A program made the position numbers and the translations under genes. Below the pieces are notes generated by a model. It searched no databases. It was not told the DNA's origin and was given only the letters and a program-made list of their open reading frames with translations. Positions 37,201-45,803 of a DNA stretch of 64,000 nt are shown piece by piece (within the stretch, counting starts at the first letter, position 1; each line of letters starts with the position of its first letter). This stretch comes from Saprospirales bacterium. Lineage in GTDB: Bacteria > Bacteroidota > Bacteroidia > Chitinophagales > Saprospiraceae. The DNA lies in NCBI GenBank assembly GCA_016719895.1, contig JADJYG010000004.1, forward strand, positions 62,001 through 126,000, written 5' to 3'.

Positions 37201-38790
37201 GGGTGTGGTGGCATTGGTCGTACCGGCAAGCGTCACAGCGGCTGTAACACAGGTAAGGGCGCCGCCGGTTGCGGTTGCGGTCGGCAGGGTATTGTTGCCG
37301 GTTACCGTTGTGGAAGAGCCTTGGGTACAGCCGTTGGTTCCGTCGGTAACCACCAGAGTGTAGGTGCCGGCAGCATTTACCGTAGGCGTGAGGGTATTGG
37401 CTCCGGCAGTAATGTTCCCACCATTGGATGGCGTCCACAAGTAGGTAAAGTTCGAACCGGATGAACCACTTCCCGACAGGTTCACGGCAGGCGTTGCACA
37501 GGAAACTGCCATTGCGGGGCCCGCATTTGCTGTCGGCACGGCCGTGTTGGCCGACACGGCTACGTTGGTAAACCCGGTGCAGGTCGTAACGGCATCTGAT
37601 ATTTGTACGTTGTACGTGCCCGCAGCATTAATGGTAGGCGTGGGGGTTGTGCTGCCGGCTGTGATATTACCGCCGTTGGCGGCATACCATTGGTAGTTAT
37701 AGGTACCACTGTACCCGCCGGTAGCCGTTACACTCAATTGCATGGAAGTGGCCGTGCACGTCAGGGTGCCGGGCGGGGCAATGGAACCGGACGGGTAAGA
37801 TGCCGGCGCCAGCGGAGTGACCAGCGTTTTCGTGCAGCCATTGTCATCCGTTACGGTACACGTGTAGGTACCGCTGATCAGCAAGGAAGCCGTGGTCCCG
37901 TTTTGCCCGTTGTTCCAATGGTAGTCGTAATTGTTGCTCCAACCGCCGCTGGCTTCCACCGTAATGCTGCCGAGGTAGCCATTGCATCCGACGGGGGTTG
38001 TTTCGATCAACGTTAAATCCAACGCGCTTGGCGGTCCTTCCACCTGAATCGGGCCGGTGGTACCCGTCCATCCTTGTGAATTGGTCACGGTACACTCGTA
38101 AGTGCCGGCCGGAATGTTATTCAGGTCTTGCGTTGCAGCGCCGTTCGACCACGCGTAGGTATAGGGCCCGATGCCGCCGGAAGCAGAAATATCGATGGAA
38201 CCGGTACTGCTGTTAAAACAACGGACAGCATTGACGGTGTTCACCGCTGTGACCACCGCAAGCGGCGGGCAAATGCTGCTGCGGGCAGCCCAAAGGCCGG
38301 AAGTGCCCTGTTGACCGACTTCATACACTTTTTTGTCTGCCGGGCAAACCATGAAAATTGTCGGGTAGTACCCTACTTGGTACAGGCTCATGATCGGCGA
38401 ATAATCGGCGAGCGGATAGGGCGTACCAGCTGCCCAGTTGCCGAGCGTCCCGCCGGAGCAACCGGCAGAGTTGGTAATACACGGAACCGTGGTGGCAGCA
38501 TCGCCTTCGATCCCCAAAACGTATGCTTCACCGGTGCCCGGCGGGCCATATTGGTCCCACAGGTCGCCCAAGGCATGGGTTTGGTGATAGTTCCAGCAGG
38601 GGCCGCACCAGGTAGCGAATACGTCCATATAGACCGTTTTCCCTTGGTCCAGCAGGGTGTAAAGCGAGTGCGCGTTGCCGTTGATGTCTACTACGGTAAA
38701 ATTCGGCGCAGTGCTACCGTCCGGTATCTGCGCCCAAGCGGCGGTAAGCCCTGTAATCAGAAATGACAGGAGGAGTACAATTTTTTTCAT
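34222..38790 (-). CDS. Redoxin domain fused to SprB/Ig repeats with T9SS type A sorting domain
   Basis: 1,522 residues from ATG 38790 (MKKIVLLLSF, signal peptide ending AAWAQ). Residues about 22-190 are a TlpA/redoxin thioredoxin fold with WCGPC (Cys62 and Cys65). Then come two SprB-type repeats, five Ig-like modules of the same type as the giant gene at the left edge, six more SprB-type repeats (SYTYAWSNG, TVTDANGC), two HYR-like domains and a ninth SprB-type unit. The last ~75 residues (SIRPNPADGVAQVVF to LLIAH) are a T9SS type A sorting domain. A disulfide-active head on a long surface stalk is inferred. No other redox gene is adjacent. Confidence 0.92.
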   Translation of the reverse strand: MKKIVLLLSFLITGLTAAWAQIPDGSTAPNFTVVDINGNAHSLYTLLDQGKTVYMDVFATWCGPCWNYHQTHALGDLWDQYGPPGTGEAYVLGIEGDAATTVPCITNSAGCSGGTLGNWAAGTPYPLADYSPIMSLYQVGYYPTIFMVCPADKKVYEVGQQGTSGLWAARSSICPPLAVVTAVNTVNAVRCFNSSTGSIDISASGGIGPYTYAWSNGAATQDLNNIPAGTYECTVTNSQGWTGTTGPIQVEGPPSALDLTLIETTPVGCNGYLGSITVEASGGWSNNYDYHWNNGQNGTTASLLISGTYTCTVTDDNGCTKTLVTPLAPASYPSGSIAPPGTLTCTATSMQLSVTATGGYSGTYNYQWYAANGGNITAGSTTPTPTINAAGTYNVQISDAVTTCTGFTNVAVSANTAVPTANAGPAMAVSCATPAVNLSGSGSSGSNFTYLWTPSNGGNITAGANTLTPTVNAAGTYTLVVTDGTNGCTQGSSTTVTGNNTLPTATATGGALTCVTAAVTLAGTTNATTPEYSWTGPNGFTSNVSNPTTNTAGSYQLTVLDVTSGCANTATALVQSNTTPPGATATGGTLTCAVTSVALSATSATSGTTFAWTGPNGFTSAAANPSVTATGDYSLVATDPANGCTSTSIAAVSQNTAPPAASAATPGNLNCTTTQLTLNGSGSSQGANFTYAWSTTNGNIVSGASSTSPVVDAAGNYALLVTDTGNGCTATATTSVVQNAAVTASVNNSVNVSCNGGSNGSAIAAGAGGNASYTYAWSNGTNGSTVSNLAAGAYSVTVTDGENCTGTSVVVITEPTVLSVNVTNTAQTAAGVNDGTATAAPTGGTSGYTYIWSNGGTTPTISGLAPDTYTATVTDANGCTAVQSTTINAYNCAMSASISGAQITCFGANNGSASVALAGANPPVNYTWNNGATTASITNLAPGVYTVDVIDQTNCVATLNITISEPAVLEANASATGETSLGANNGSATANPSGGTSGYTYAWSNNATSQTIVNLAPAAYTVTVTDANGCTDVQTVVVNAFNCALSAQATVTHVQCNGQNNGSVAVSIGGGAEPYVYNWSNGQTTSTISNLSPGAYTASITDANGCETVIGGVVSEPAQLSVASSQNNPACADDPSGSIEVNASGGVSAYNFAWSNGAATNALSGLLAGTYTLTLTDANGCTVIHPYTLVVADNTAPLISAQNTTLPLNASGSATATLQSLGATVTDNCTVSNVSILPNAFDCSQLGAHIVTISATDNAGNTTVSSITVTVVDDLAPVVNCPESITQCWYASTVSYNAPVAQDNCLTSGGEWKLLEGLTSGSVFPEGVTRQTYSYTDASGNAGNCSFNVTITTPVTMSVSSITPDVNNQGIGAIDINVGGGNQPYSFTWSTENGQVIGTTEDISGLTAGTYYVQIKDATGCVLGTEGIVVSNTTGTAEPTWLRGVSIRPNPADGVAQVVFARTPATQLEISVIDATGRILLTQIADQQATVRLDCTAFAQGVYTVRFRSGAEAGARKLLIAH

Positions 38791-39090
38791 AAGCAGGAAA
38801 ATGATTTTGATTGCAGTGACCTTGGTCAAGCGCCAAACAGCATTTATTCTCCAGGCGAATCCTGAGCGCTCACCCCGGAAAAAATTACCATATGAAAACT
38901 GCCAAGAATGGCGGAAAGATAGCGTTTATTGAATTCTAAAAGCCTAAACAGCCAAACAATTTTAAAGGAAGACGGGAAAACGACAATTCTTAATTCCCCA
39001 CCACGCATGTCAGACCGGCATAAATTTCCCAAATAAGCGAATTTTTGCTCTTTGAGAAAAAAAGGAACGGATAGCGCGCGGTTTTCCCGC
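38791..39090. other. Intergenic region without recognised gene
   Basis: About 300 bases between the start of the redoxin giant gene and the end of the next minus-strand gene. It is AT-rich and should hold the promoter of the giant gene, but no clear -7 TAnnTTTG box or RNA structure was found. Confidence 0.5.
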
Positions 39091-41718
39091 TCACCAAATG
39101 CGGTAGGCATATACATTGTTTCCATTGCCGGCAATCAACAGAAAACCTGGCTGGCGCACGTCCATTTTGCCCATCCAAAATGGTGTTGTACCGGCTAATG
39201 GAAATCCTGGCACCGGCTTGCCGGCATGGTCCAGCAGGTAAATCTGCTTCTTGTCCCGGCGGAGGCTTCCAAGCATGGAACAACAACCGGCTGCAAACAC
39301 GGTGTCCTGCGCGAATGGAAACTCAAATGCGAACTGCTTCCGGAAGGCTGTACCTTCATAACCAAAGCCGCTTATACGGTTGCCGGATAATACGGCGTAA
39401 TCCTTCCGCTCGTCGCCAAACAACTGGTGAAATATGAGCTGAGAGCCGTCGCCGGCCGGTTGTTTTTCCAGGTTTAGTTCAAACATTTGCCCGGTTAAAC
39501 TGCAAATAAAAGCTCGACCGGAAGCATTCATGCAGACAATTCGCGGCGATACGGGCCCCGGATCCACTTGTGGCGGGTTCGTTGCAAAAGAACCCGCCAA
39601 TTGAAGCGGAGGGAAATGCAATGCGCCATGGCGATTAAAAACCGATAACCGACCCCTGGTATTTAACAGGATAAGGTAATCGCTCGTCCCGGTCCGGAAA
39701 TGTACCAGGCTGTGTTGAACGCGGCCGGCTGCAGATTGCGGGTTCCAGCCCGAAAGTGGCCTCCCAAACTGATCAAATCCATATACATTCCCATTTTCGC
39801 AGGCCAGGAACAGGGCGTAGGATCCACTATCGTCAAAATCGACCACCGTTACACCATTGGTGGCTGGCGACTGCAGGCGTAAGGGGTAGCCCGGCAGCTC
39901 CTGCCCCTGGTCGTCGATTATCCATAGGGCTTTTCTGGTGTTGAAAAGGAAACATACGTTGCCATTTCTGTTGAAATCGATCCCCTTGATACCAGACAGG
40001 ACCGGTTCGTCCAACTGTTTTCGCCACTGGACCGAACCGCTGGCACTCAGCCGGTACAAGTTAAAATGATCATCCTGGACCAATATGGCGCCCTGCTGCT
40101 TATCCGGCGATACGTTTGGTATTACATCAGGAGCGGCGATCAGGTTGCCTTCCAGGGGTGTTTTCCACAAAATGCTGACATGTTGGTCGGCGCCTTTCAA
40201 GGGTTCGTTTACCAAAACACCCGTTAGTTTGCCCTGCTTTCCGAACTGCAGCTGGAATTGAATTAATCCGGCTTCCCGGGATTTATCGAGGTCCGCAGCA
40301 TTTTTTTGGTTGAATCCGGCCGAAAACAGCTGAGCGGATATCAAAGGCAAAAAATTGCTGTTCAGGTAAATCCGGGCGGCGCCGGCGTGCCCCGGTTGTT
40401 TTTGAAGTAATAAAAAGTCGGGCCGGTTTGCCAGCGTCTGGCTTACGATGTACTTATCAATCCAGAGTTCCATGGCGGAAGGGGTAGCCGCAAAAATCAC
40501 ATAACCATTCAAGACCGCACTAACCGGATTTTGAAACCCACTTTCCCGGGCGGGCAGGACCGGCGTCAAAAGGGATGGACTCAGGAACTGGCGAATTTCA
40601 AATGTTTGGTATTCATACGATTTTATCATTCCGGAATGCTCGCCATAGGCCTGAAGCTGCTTCCGGGTAAGCGTTTCGTCTGTTGTTGCAAACAACAGAA
40701 ACTGGTCTTCCGCCATGTTTGGTGAAAAAGGCTCTAGAAGTACATAAGCCGCCTCTTTACCAAGCCAGGGCCGGATAAAACGCCGGAAGTCCTGATCGGG
40801 GCCGGTATCCCGGAAGAAATGCCGGAGCAGGTCAGGGCGTGGCAACCGGGTATGGGCAAGCAGCGCTACATTGTCCGGTAATATGGAATAAATAGCACTG
40901 CCCGGCGAAGCGCCCGGGCTTGCCGCCGGGAGACCGGCAAAAGTTTTGCCCGACAAACTCCAGCCCGTTGCAGTATAGGTAAAAGCCAGATAGTCCAATT
41001 GAGTTGAAAGCCACACCGGCAGTTGCTGCCAGGCTGCGTTCATTCGCCCCTGGCATCGTTCCGCGAGCAGCCCCGGTCGCAGAATTATTTGAATTACGGG
41101 GATTGATTTGCCCTTCAATTGCGCCCGCCTGAGCCACCAAGCATTCCGGCCATCCAACTGAATCAGGGCATCTTCAACCAGGTAGGAATAGCGCGAAAAA
41201 AGAAGCAGGTTTTTAAAACAGGCAATAACCAGTCGTTCCCGGCTGCTCAGATGCACTGTATAGAGGACTTGCCCTTTAAATACCGATTCCATTACTTTTA
41301 CCGCCGGGTTTAGCGAAGCCAGCGCAGGACGGATGTTTACCGCCTTGCCCACGTCCAGAATAAATACCGGATGCAGGCTGTCCGGCGGTTGAAGGCTGAA
41401 CCCAGCGGCCAGAAGCCGGCCTGGCCCGGAAAGCGCTATACCGGTCGATTTTTCAAAAAAGTCCAAGGCAAGTTTGGCGTCTTCCCGCCCAGTTTGAAAG
41501 AGGTCCAACGCCGTCAATCCGCTTGGCGCACCCAGGAAAGGCGCCTCCACATGTGCGGGACTGGACAGGAGCGCCACCAGGGCTGTTTGAGACGGAATTG
41601 CCTCCAGGACGTGCGCCCGGCGCAGGGTAAACAGCCCCCAGCAAAGTATAATAAGGAAAAGCAGGGCGGCGGACAGGAGGACAATCCGCCGGTTTGCCGG
41701 TTTGAACACAACGTTCAT
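39091..41718 (-). CDS. Membrane-anchored protein with C-terminal beta-propeller (DUF3352-like)
   Basis: 875 residues. One membrane helix at about 12-32 follows a basic N-terminus, so the bulk is periplasmic. The first half (about 35-500) has the alternating helix/strand pattern of DUF3352-like Bacteroidota proteins. The second half (about 540-875) has repeated blades such as GIDFNRNGNVCFLFN and VVDFDDSGSYALFLA, consistent with a PQQ/WD40-like propeller. No catalytic motif or known function. It is divergent from the DUF423 gene. Confidence 0.75.
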   Translation of the reverse strand: MNVVFKPANRRIVLLSAALLFLIILCWGLFTLRRAHVLEAIPSQTALVALLSSPAHVEAPFLGAPSGLTALDLFQTGREDAKLALDFFEKSTGIALSGPGRLLAAGFSLQPPDSLHPVFILDVGKAVNIRPALASLNPAVKVMESVFKGQVLYTVHLSSRERLVIACFKNLLLFSRYSYLVEDALIQLDGRNAWWLRRAQLKGKSIPVIQIILRPGLLAERCQGRMNAAWQQLPVWLSTQLDYLAFTYTATGWSLSGKTFAGLPAASPGASPGSAIYSILPDNVALLAHTRLPRPDLLRHFFRDTGPDQDFRRFIRPWLGKEAAYVLLEPFSPNMAEDQFLLFATTDETLTRKQLQAYGEHSGMIKSYEYQTFEIRQFLSPSLLTPVLPARESGFQNPVSAVLNGYVIFAATPSAMELWIDKYIVSQTLANRPDFLLLQKQPGHAGAARIYLNSNFLPLISAQLFSAGFNQKNAADLDKSREAGLIQFQLQFGKQGKLTGVLVNEPLKGADQHVSILWKTPLEGNLIAAPDVIPNVSPDKQQGAILVQDDHFNLYRLSASGSVQWRKQLDEPVLSGIKGIDFNRNGNVCFLFNTRKALWIIDDQGQELPGYPLRLQSPATNGVTVVDFDDSGSYALFLACENGNVYGFDQFGRPLSGWNPQSAAGRVQHSLVHFRTGTSDYLILLNTRGRLSVFNRHGALHFPPLQLAGSFATNPPQVDPGPVSPRIVCMNASGRAFICSLTGQMFELNLEKQPAGDGSQLIFHQLFGDERKDYAVLSGNRISGFGYEGTAFRKQFAFEFPFAQDTVFAAGCCSMLGSLRRDKKQIYLLDHAGKPVPGFPLAGTTPFWMGKMDVRQPGFLLIAGNGNNVYAYRIW

Positions 41719-41838
41719 CGCATGTGGTTTTGGTGAATGGGCAATTCTTCGGACTTTACGCCCACAATGTTACCAACAGTTTTTCCAAAGACCGGGCATT
41801 CTGTAAAATTCTCTTCAATGGTGCAACCCTTACCCGTT

Positions 41839-42225
41839 ATGTCTAAAAATATCCTGCGTTGGGCGGCTTTGTCCGGTATGTTCGCCGTCATCCTTGGCGC
41901 CTTCGGCGCTCATGGCCTCAAACCTCATTTGGATACCTACCAATTGGGCATTTTTGAAAAAGGCGTGGAATATCAATTTTTCCATGCCCTGGCATTGCTG
42001 GCAGTTGGATGCTTACCGGATCAGCCGCAGGCAGAGAAATGGATAAAGTGGAGCAGCCGGCTGTTTTTGGCAGGAATCGTTTGCTTTTCCGGGTCTTTGT
42101 ACCTTCTGGCCTGTCGTGACCTGCTGGCGTTCCCGGTTGGCTGGGCGGGCCCCATCACGCCGATCGGCGGCTTGTGCCTGATCGGAGCCTGGGGATGCCT
42201 GTTTGCAGGTTGTACAAAAAAATAA
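41839..42225 (+). CDS. DUF423 small membrane protein (YgdD-like)
   Basis: 128 residues from ATG 41839; upstream in-frame codons would add a segment without family similarity. It begins with LRWAALSGMFAVILGAFGAHGLK, the hallmark of DUF423, and has four membrane helices ending with PITPIGGLCLIGAW. Function unknown; inner membrane. Confidence 0.92.
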   Translation: MSKNILRWAALSGMFAVILGAFGAHGLKPHLDTYQLGIFEKGVEYQFFHALALLAVGCLPDQPQAEKWIKWSSRLFLAGIVCFSGSLYLLACRDLLAFPVGWAGPITPIGGLCLIGAWGCLFAGCTKK

Positions 42226-42287
42226 ACGCGGGCTGAAGTTTTATGCATTACAGCAATTCTCGGTTTGCACCAATTCTTCAGGTTAAC

Positions 42288-42377
42288 GGGGGCTTGTCAT
42301 GTTGGAAACAGCCACATAAGTCAACATTTCAGCGTAAAATTTGGCTTGTGTGGCTGTTTCCAACATGACAAGCCCCC
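42288..42377. repeat. Long 33-bp near-perfect intergenic hairpin
   Basis: Arms 42288-42320 and 42345-42377 are complementary over 33 bases with one G-U pair (A-C on the other strand), loop 24 bases. GGTTAA flanks both sides (42281-42286 and 42389-42394). It lies between the convergent DUF423 and metalloprotease genes, outside any coding frame and separate from the terminator at 42450. Confidence 0.9.
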
Positions 42378-42449
42378 AGAGAATCGGTGGTTAAAGGCAA
42401 AGCGAGAACCACTGTATGCATTATCCGCTTTTATAAATGCACAAAAATT

Positions 42450-42483
42450 ACAGGAGCGGACCGGCTAAGCGGTCCGCTCCTGT
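42450..42483 (-). terminator. Terminator for the metalloprotease gene
   Basis: ACAGGAGCGGACC (42450-42462) pairs with GGTCCGCTCCTGT (42471-42483), a 13-bp perfect stem. On the minus strand it is followed by TAATTTTTG. Confidence 0.85.
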
Positions 42484-42514
42484 AAAAAAACCTTGCGAAA
42501 ATCTCCAACATGAT

Positions 42515-44071
42515 CTACCGCAATACGGCGAGTTTTCGCACCGACTGGCCGTTACCGCTTTGCATAAGCACCTGGTACAGCCCGTTTTTAAGGTCGCCGA
42601 GCGACAAATCATAGCGGTTTTCGCCGGCGGAGAAGATGACTCCCACCTGCTCGTATACCTGGCGACCTGCGGCATCGAATACCCGGATAGTGGCATCAAA
42701 GTTGTTCTCCGCTGTAACGGCCAGGGCTACTTCCGACAAATTGGAAACCGGATTGGGTGCAATTTGCCAGGCGGAAAGCCCCTCGATGCTGCGTACAGCC
42801 GAAGTGGTTGGTGTGCGGAAAGTTCGTTGCCGGGGCGTCGTGCAAGTCACATATTCATTAAAAGGTCGCACACGCCAGTAGTAGTTCCGGTTGGGTTGCA
42901 GGGTGGTTACCAATTTCGACGTAGCGGCGACGACGAACGATTGTGCAAATTGCGAAGTGTAGGAACTCACGATATCCATTTCCAGCAGGTAGTACGCAGC
43001 GCCGGTTACCGATTGCCATTCCAGCAGCACTTCGTCGTAATAAGGCATGGTGACGCCGGCAGCTGGAGCGACAAGCAGATCGGCCGGCGTAATGATCTCC
43101 GTAGCCACCGGTGTGAAGTTGTTATCCAGGTAATTCCGCTGGGAAGAAGCCAGGTCTGCCAGAATAATGGTTTGTTGCTGTGGAGTAAAAACGTATTCTG
43201 TGCACGTTTCGAAATATCCCATCATATTATTTTCCATGGGATCCACAATAGTGCCGGTGGGGTCCTTAGCGCCGGCAGTGTACGTGCAGCTACCATAACC
43301 TAACCCAAAATTGTAATCCGGAGGCGTGTCGCAAATCAAGTCGCCCGCAGTGCCGCAGTTCGTACCGTTTGCCTTCTCCGTGGGATTACCCGCCGGGGAA
43401 AGGATCGGCGCAACCGGCCAGGATGGATCGGTCGATTCGAACGGGTTGCTTTCCCAGCCATAGAATGTATGGTTCAGGCTAAAGAAGTGACCCACCTCGT
43501 GCGGGATCGTGGAATTGTTGGCGTTGCCGTTTACGTAATCCCGGCGGCTCACGATCCAGTCGCGGTTGCCGGAATAATACGCCAAGGTGACGCCCGGGTT
43601 GTTGTTGCCGGACACGGCCTGATCAACTACATAAATATTTATGGCATTCGGGTGCCGGTTGGTATTCATGGTCAGCCAGGCCGTCTGATTGCTGTAAACA
43701 TTGGTGGCGTTGATCGTATAATTGAACAGCGTGCCCTTGGCAGGGTCCGGGTGGGGTCGTAAATAGAACCGGATATCCATCGGCGCGTATGCTGCATTCA
43801 GGGCGCACATTTGCTCCAAAACTTTCAATTCCTTGACCTTGCCGCCACCCTGCGCATCGCCCACCAGATGGAAGTGCACCGGTACGTATTGAATAGCCCC
43901 GCGGTCCGCAACTACCTGGCCCGAATGGGTATTTTCAAGGTTTGATATGAGGCGATCCCGGAACAGCAACTGGTCTTCGGCACTGTTTCCGCAAACGCCA
44001 TGCTGCTCCTGAGCAGCTAACCAACCCATCGCGCTAAAGCCGGCAATGAGCAATAACATAATTTTTTTCAT
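42515..44071 (-). CDS. M43 (pappalysin-like) zinc metalloprotease with T9SS type A domain
   Basis: 518 residues from ATG 44071 (MKKIMLLLIAGF, signal peptide ending WLAAQ). The zinc site HEVGHFFSLNH (H191, E192, H195, H201) and the downstream NNMMGY Met-turn mark family M43. A fibronectin-like beta domain (about 350-430) and a T9SS type A sorting domain (IAPNPVSNLSEVAL to KLAVLR) follow. A secreted or surface protease that degrades proteins outside the cell is expected. Confidence 0.93.
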   Translation of the reverse strand: MKKIMLLLIAGFSAMGWLAAQEQHGVCGNSAEDQLLFRDRLISNLENTHSGQVVADRGAIQYVPVHFHLVGDAQGGGKVKELKVLEQMCALNAAYAPMDIRFYLRPHPDPAKGTLFNYTINATNVYSNQTAWLTMNTNRHPNAINIYVVDQAVSGNNNPGVTLAYYSGNRDWIVSRRDYVNGNANNSTIPHEVGHFFSLNHTFYGWESNPFESTDPSWPVAPILSPAGNPTEKANGTNCGTAGDLICDTPPDYNFGLGYGSCTYTAGAKDPTGTIVDPMENNMMGYFETCTEYVFTPQQQTIILADLASSQRNYLDNNFTPVATEIITPADLLVAPAAGVTMPYYDEVLLEWQSVTGAAYYLLEMDIVSSYTSQFAQSFVVAATSKLVTTLQPNRNYYWRVRPFNEYVTCTTPRQRTFRTPTTSAVRSIEGLSAWQIAPNPVSNLSEVALAVTAENNFDATIRVFDAAGRQVYEQVGVIFSAGENRYDLSLGDLKNGLYQVLMQSGNGQSVRKLAVLR

Positions 44072-44425
44072 GATGAAGTTCAATAAATTTGGTATTCTTA
44101 TTCAGACGCAAAAACAGCCTGCTCGCCACAAAGGTACGAAACGCCGTATATCTGCCCTGCCTTGTGCGGACATTTAGCCACCATTGTCAAAAAACAGATA
44201 GCCGAATTGCACTGAAACAGTGGCGTTGCCGCGGAAATAAATTGGCGTACGAAAGGAACATAATCTCGAAATAGAATGTTAAATTTGCAATAATTCCGAT
44301 TCGGACGTCATTATTGGTGTTTTACAAAATAATATTTTATAATAAATTTGCGAAACCAAGACGCCCGAATCAGGATTTAAGGGCCCGAAGTCCGAATTAA
44401 TATCGCAGAATTAAATTCTGTAACC
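44072..44425. other. 354-base divergent intergenic region
   Basis: AT-rich gap between the protease start (minus) and CotH-like gene start (plus). TAAATTTG at 44343-44350 matches the Bacteroidota -7 box TAnnTTTG, but the nearest upstream TTG (44314-44316) is 26 bases away, longer than usual. No gene or RNA was recognised. Confidence 0.4.
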
Positions 44426-45460
44426 ATGCCAGCAAGAACATTATTCAAAGTATATAGTACCTTCTTTCTCCTTTTTCTTTTCCAATTGAATATCGCAATC
44501 GGTCAGGAAACACCCCGGCTCAAAACCATTTTTGAATACCTGACCCCGGAAGAAGGCAGCAAATTCACCTTGGAAACCGACCTGACTACCCTCCTGGAAA
44601 ACCGCCGGAGCACGGAATACACGCCGGCGGTGTTAACGTTGGAAAACGGCAAATCTTTCCAGGTGAGGGTTGTTCCGAAGGGGAAATACCGCCGGAAAGT
44701 GGCGGAAATACCGCCGCTGAAAATTAAATTTCCCAAGAAGGCCCTGGCTGCCGAGGGACTGGACACACTGAATGAAGTTAAGCTGGTCTTGCCTTGTTAC
44801 GAATCGGAGGCCGGCGACGAGCTGATTGTCAAGGAATACCTGATTTACAAAATGTTCGAACACCTGACCAGCGCCTGCGTGCGGGCCCGGCTGGTGCGGG
44901 TCACCCTTCGGGACAACCACGTGGAGAAGTTCAGCCGGAAAATGTACGCACTGCTGGTAGAAGACAATGAAGAAACGGCAGCGCGGTTAAATGGGTATGA
45001 AATCGAACAATTCGGCATGCCAGTCGACAGTATGGTCACCCAACAGGTTGCCATGGTAGCCCTGTTCGAATATATGATCGGGAATACAGACTGGGATATT
45101 CCGATGATCCGAAATCTACGGCTGATCCGGTCCAAAATGTCGTCGCGGGTATTGGTGATTCCCTACGATTTCGACTTTTCCGGTCTGGTGGCCGCACCCT
45201 ATGCCAGCCCATCGTCGGAAAGCGGTCTCCATACGGTCCGCGACCGGTTTTTGATGGCCAATGGAATCCCACAAGAAGCGCTTCGCAGGGCTGTTCAGAT
45301 ATTAAAAAGCGCCCAAAAGGACCTTTACGCCATTTGCCGGTCCAAATACCTGAGCCGGCCCGCAACGGACGACATGATCTACTATCTGGATACCTTTTTT
45401 CTGATGATCGACAAAAATAACGACGTGCCCGGTCGGATGAATGTTCCGGTTTCCGACTAA
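44426..45460 (+). CDS. Secreted CotH-like (kinase-fold) protein
   Basis: 344 residues with a signal peptide (LNIAIGQ). An N-terminal beta domain with a KGKYRRKVAEIPPLKIKF segment is followed by a helical region with GNTDW (219-223), N230 and the IPYDFDFSG motif (D248, D250). These resemble the catalytic and metal-binding loops of CotH-type protein kinase folds (GN.D..N and DxD). This link is a pattern-based inference; no phosphotransfer is shown. A tRNA-Ser gene follows. Confidence 0.65.
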   Translation: MPARTLFKVYSTFFLLFLFQLNIAIGQETPRLKTIFEYLTPEEGSKFTLETDLTTLLENRRSTEYTPAVLTLENGKSFQVRVVPKGKYRRKVAEIPPLKIKFPKKALAAEGLDTLNEVKLVLPCYESEAGDELIVKEYLIYKMFEHLTSACVRARLVRVTLRDNHVEKFSRKMYALLVEDNEETAARLNGYEIEQFGMPVDSMVTQQVAMVALFEYMIGNTDWDIPMIRNLRLIRSKMSSRVLVIPYDFDFSGLVAAPYASPSSESGLHTVRDRFLMANGIPQEALRRAVQILKSAQKDLYAICRSKYLSRPATDDMIYYLDTFFLMIDKNNDVPGRMNVPVSD

Positions 45461-45495
45461 CGCGCATGTTGGTTTTTTATACCTTTGTGCGATCC

Positions 45496-45584
45496 GGAGG
45501 AGTGGCAGAGCGGTTGAATGCACTGGTCTTGAAAACCGGCGTCCTGAGTAATCGGGACCGGGGGTTCGAATCCCTCCTCCTCCG
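45496..45584 (+). tRNA. tRNA-Ser (anticodon TGA)
   Basis: 89 bases. Acceptor GGAGGAG pairs with CTCCTCC, discriminator G; long variable arm as in class II tRNAs; anticodon loop CTTGAAA with TGA at 45530-45532; T-loop TTCGAAT. The CCA end is not encoded. Confidence 0.97.
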
Positions 45585-45616
45585 CAACCAGAGTCGATCA
45601 ATTCTGTTTTTCGCGC

Positions 45617-45697
45617 TTGAACATTGAAAATTGGGCGTTGACAATTGAACATTTTTTAATTTGTAAATTCCTGAAATGATCAGTTTTCAATGTTCAA
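45617..45697. repeat. 14-base intergenic inverted repeat downstream of tRNA-Ser
   Basis: TTGAACATTGAAAA (45617-45630) and TTTTCAATGTTCAA (45684-45697) are perfect inverted copies. Between them lies a third copy of TTGAACATT (45645-45653). A second, overlapping inverted pair TTGTAAATT/AATTTACAA occurs at 45661-45711. Confidence 0.8.
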
Positions 45698-45803
45698 TTG
45701 CCAATTTACAAGTGGCTTTTTGGAGCACGGATCGCCTCTGACTGGCAGGGGATTCGTATTTTTGTTGCCGGGAAATAACACCCGCTAACAAAAAAAGCGT
45801 GCT

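Noticed and set aside
44343..44350. TAAATTTG box as a definite promoter for the CotH-like gene
   Set aside because: The -33 element is 26 bases away rather than the usual ~19-21, so it is recorded only as a note on the intergenic region.
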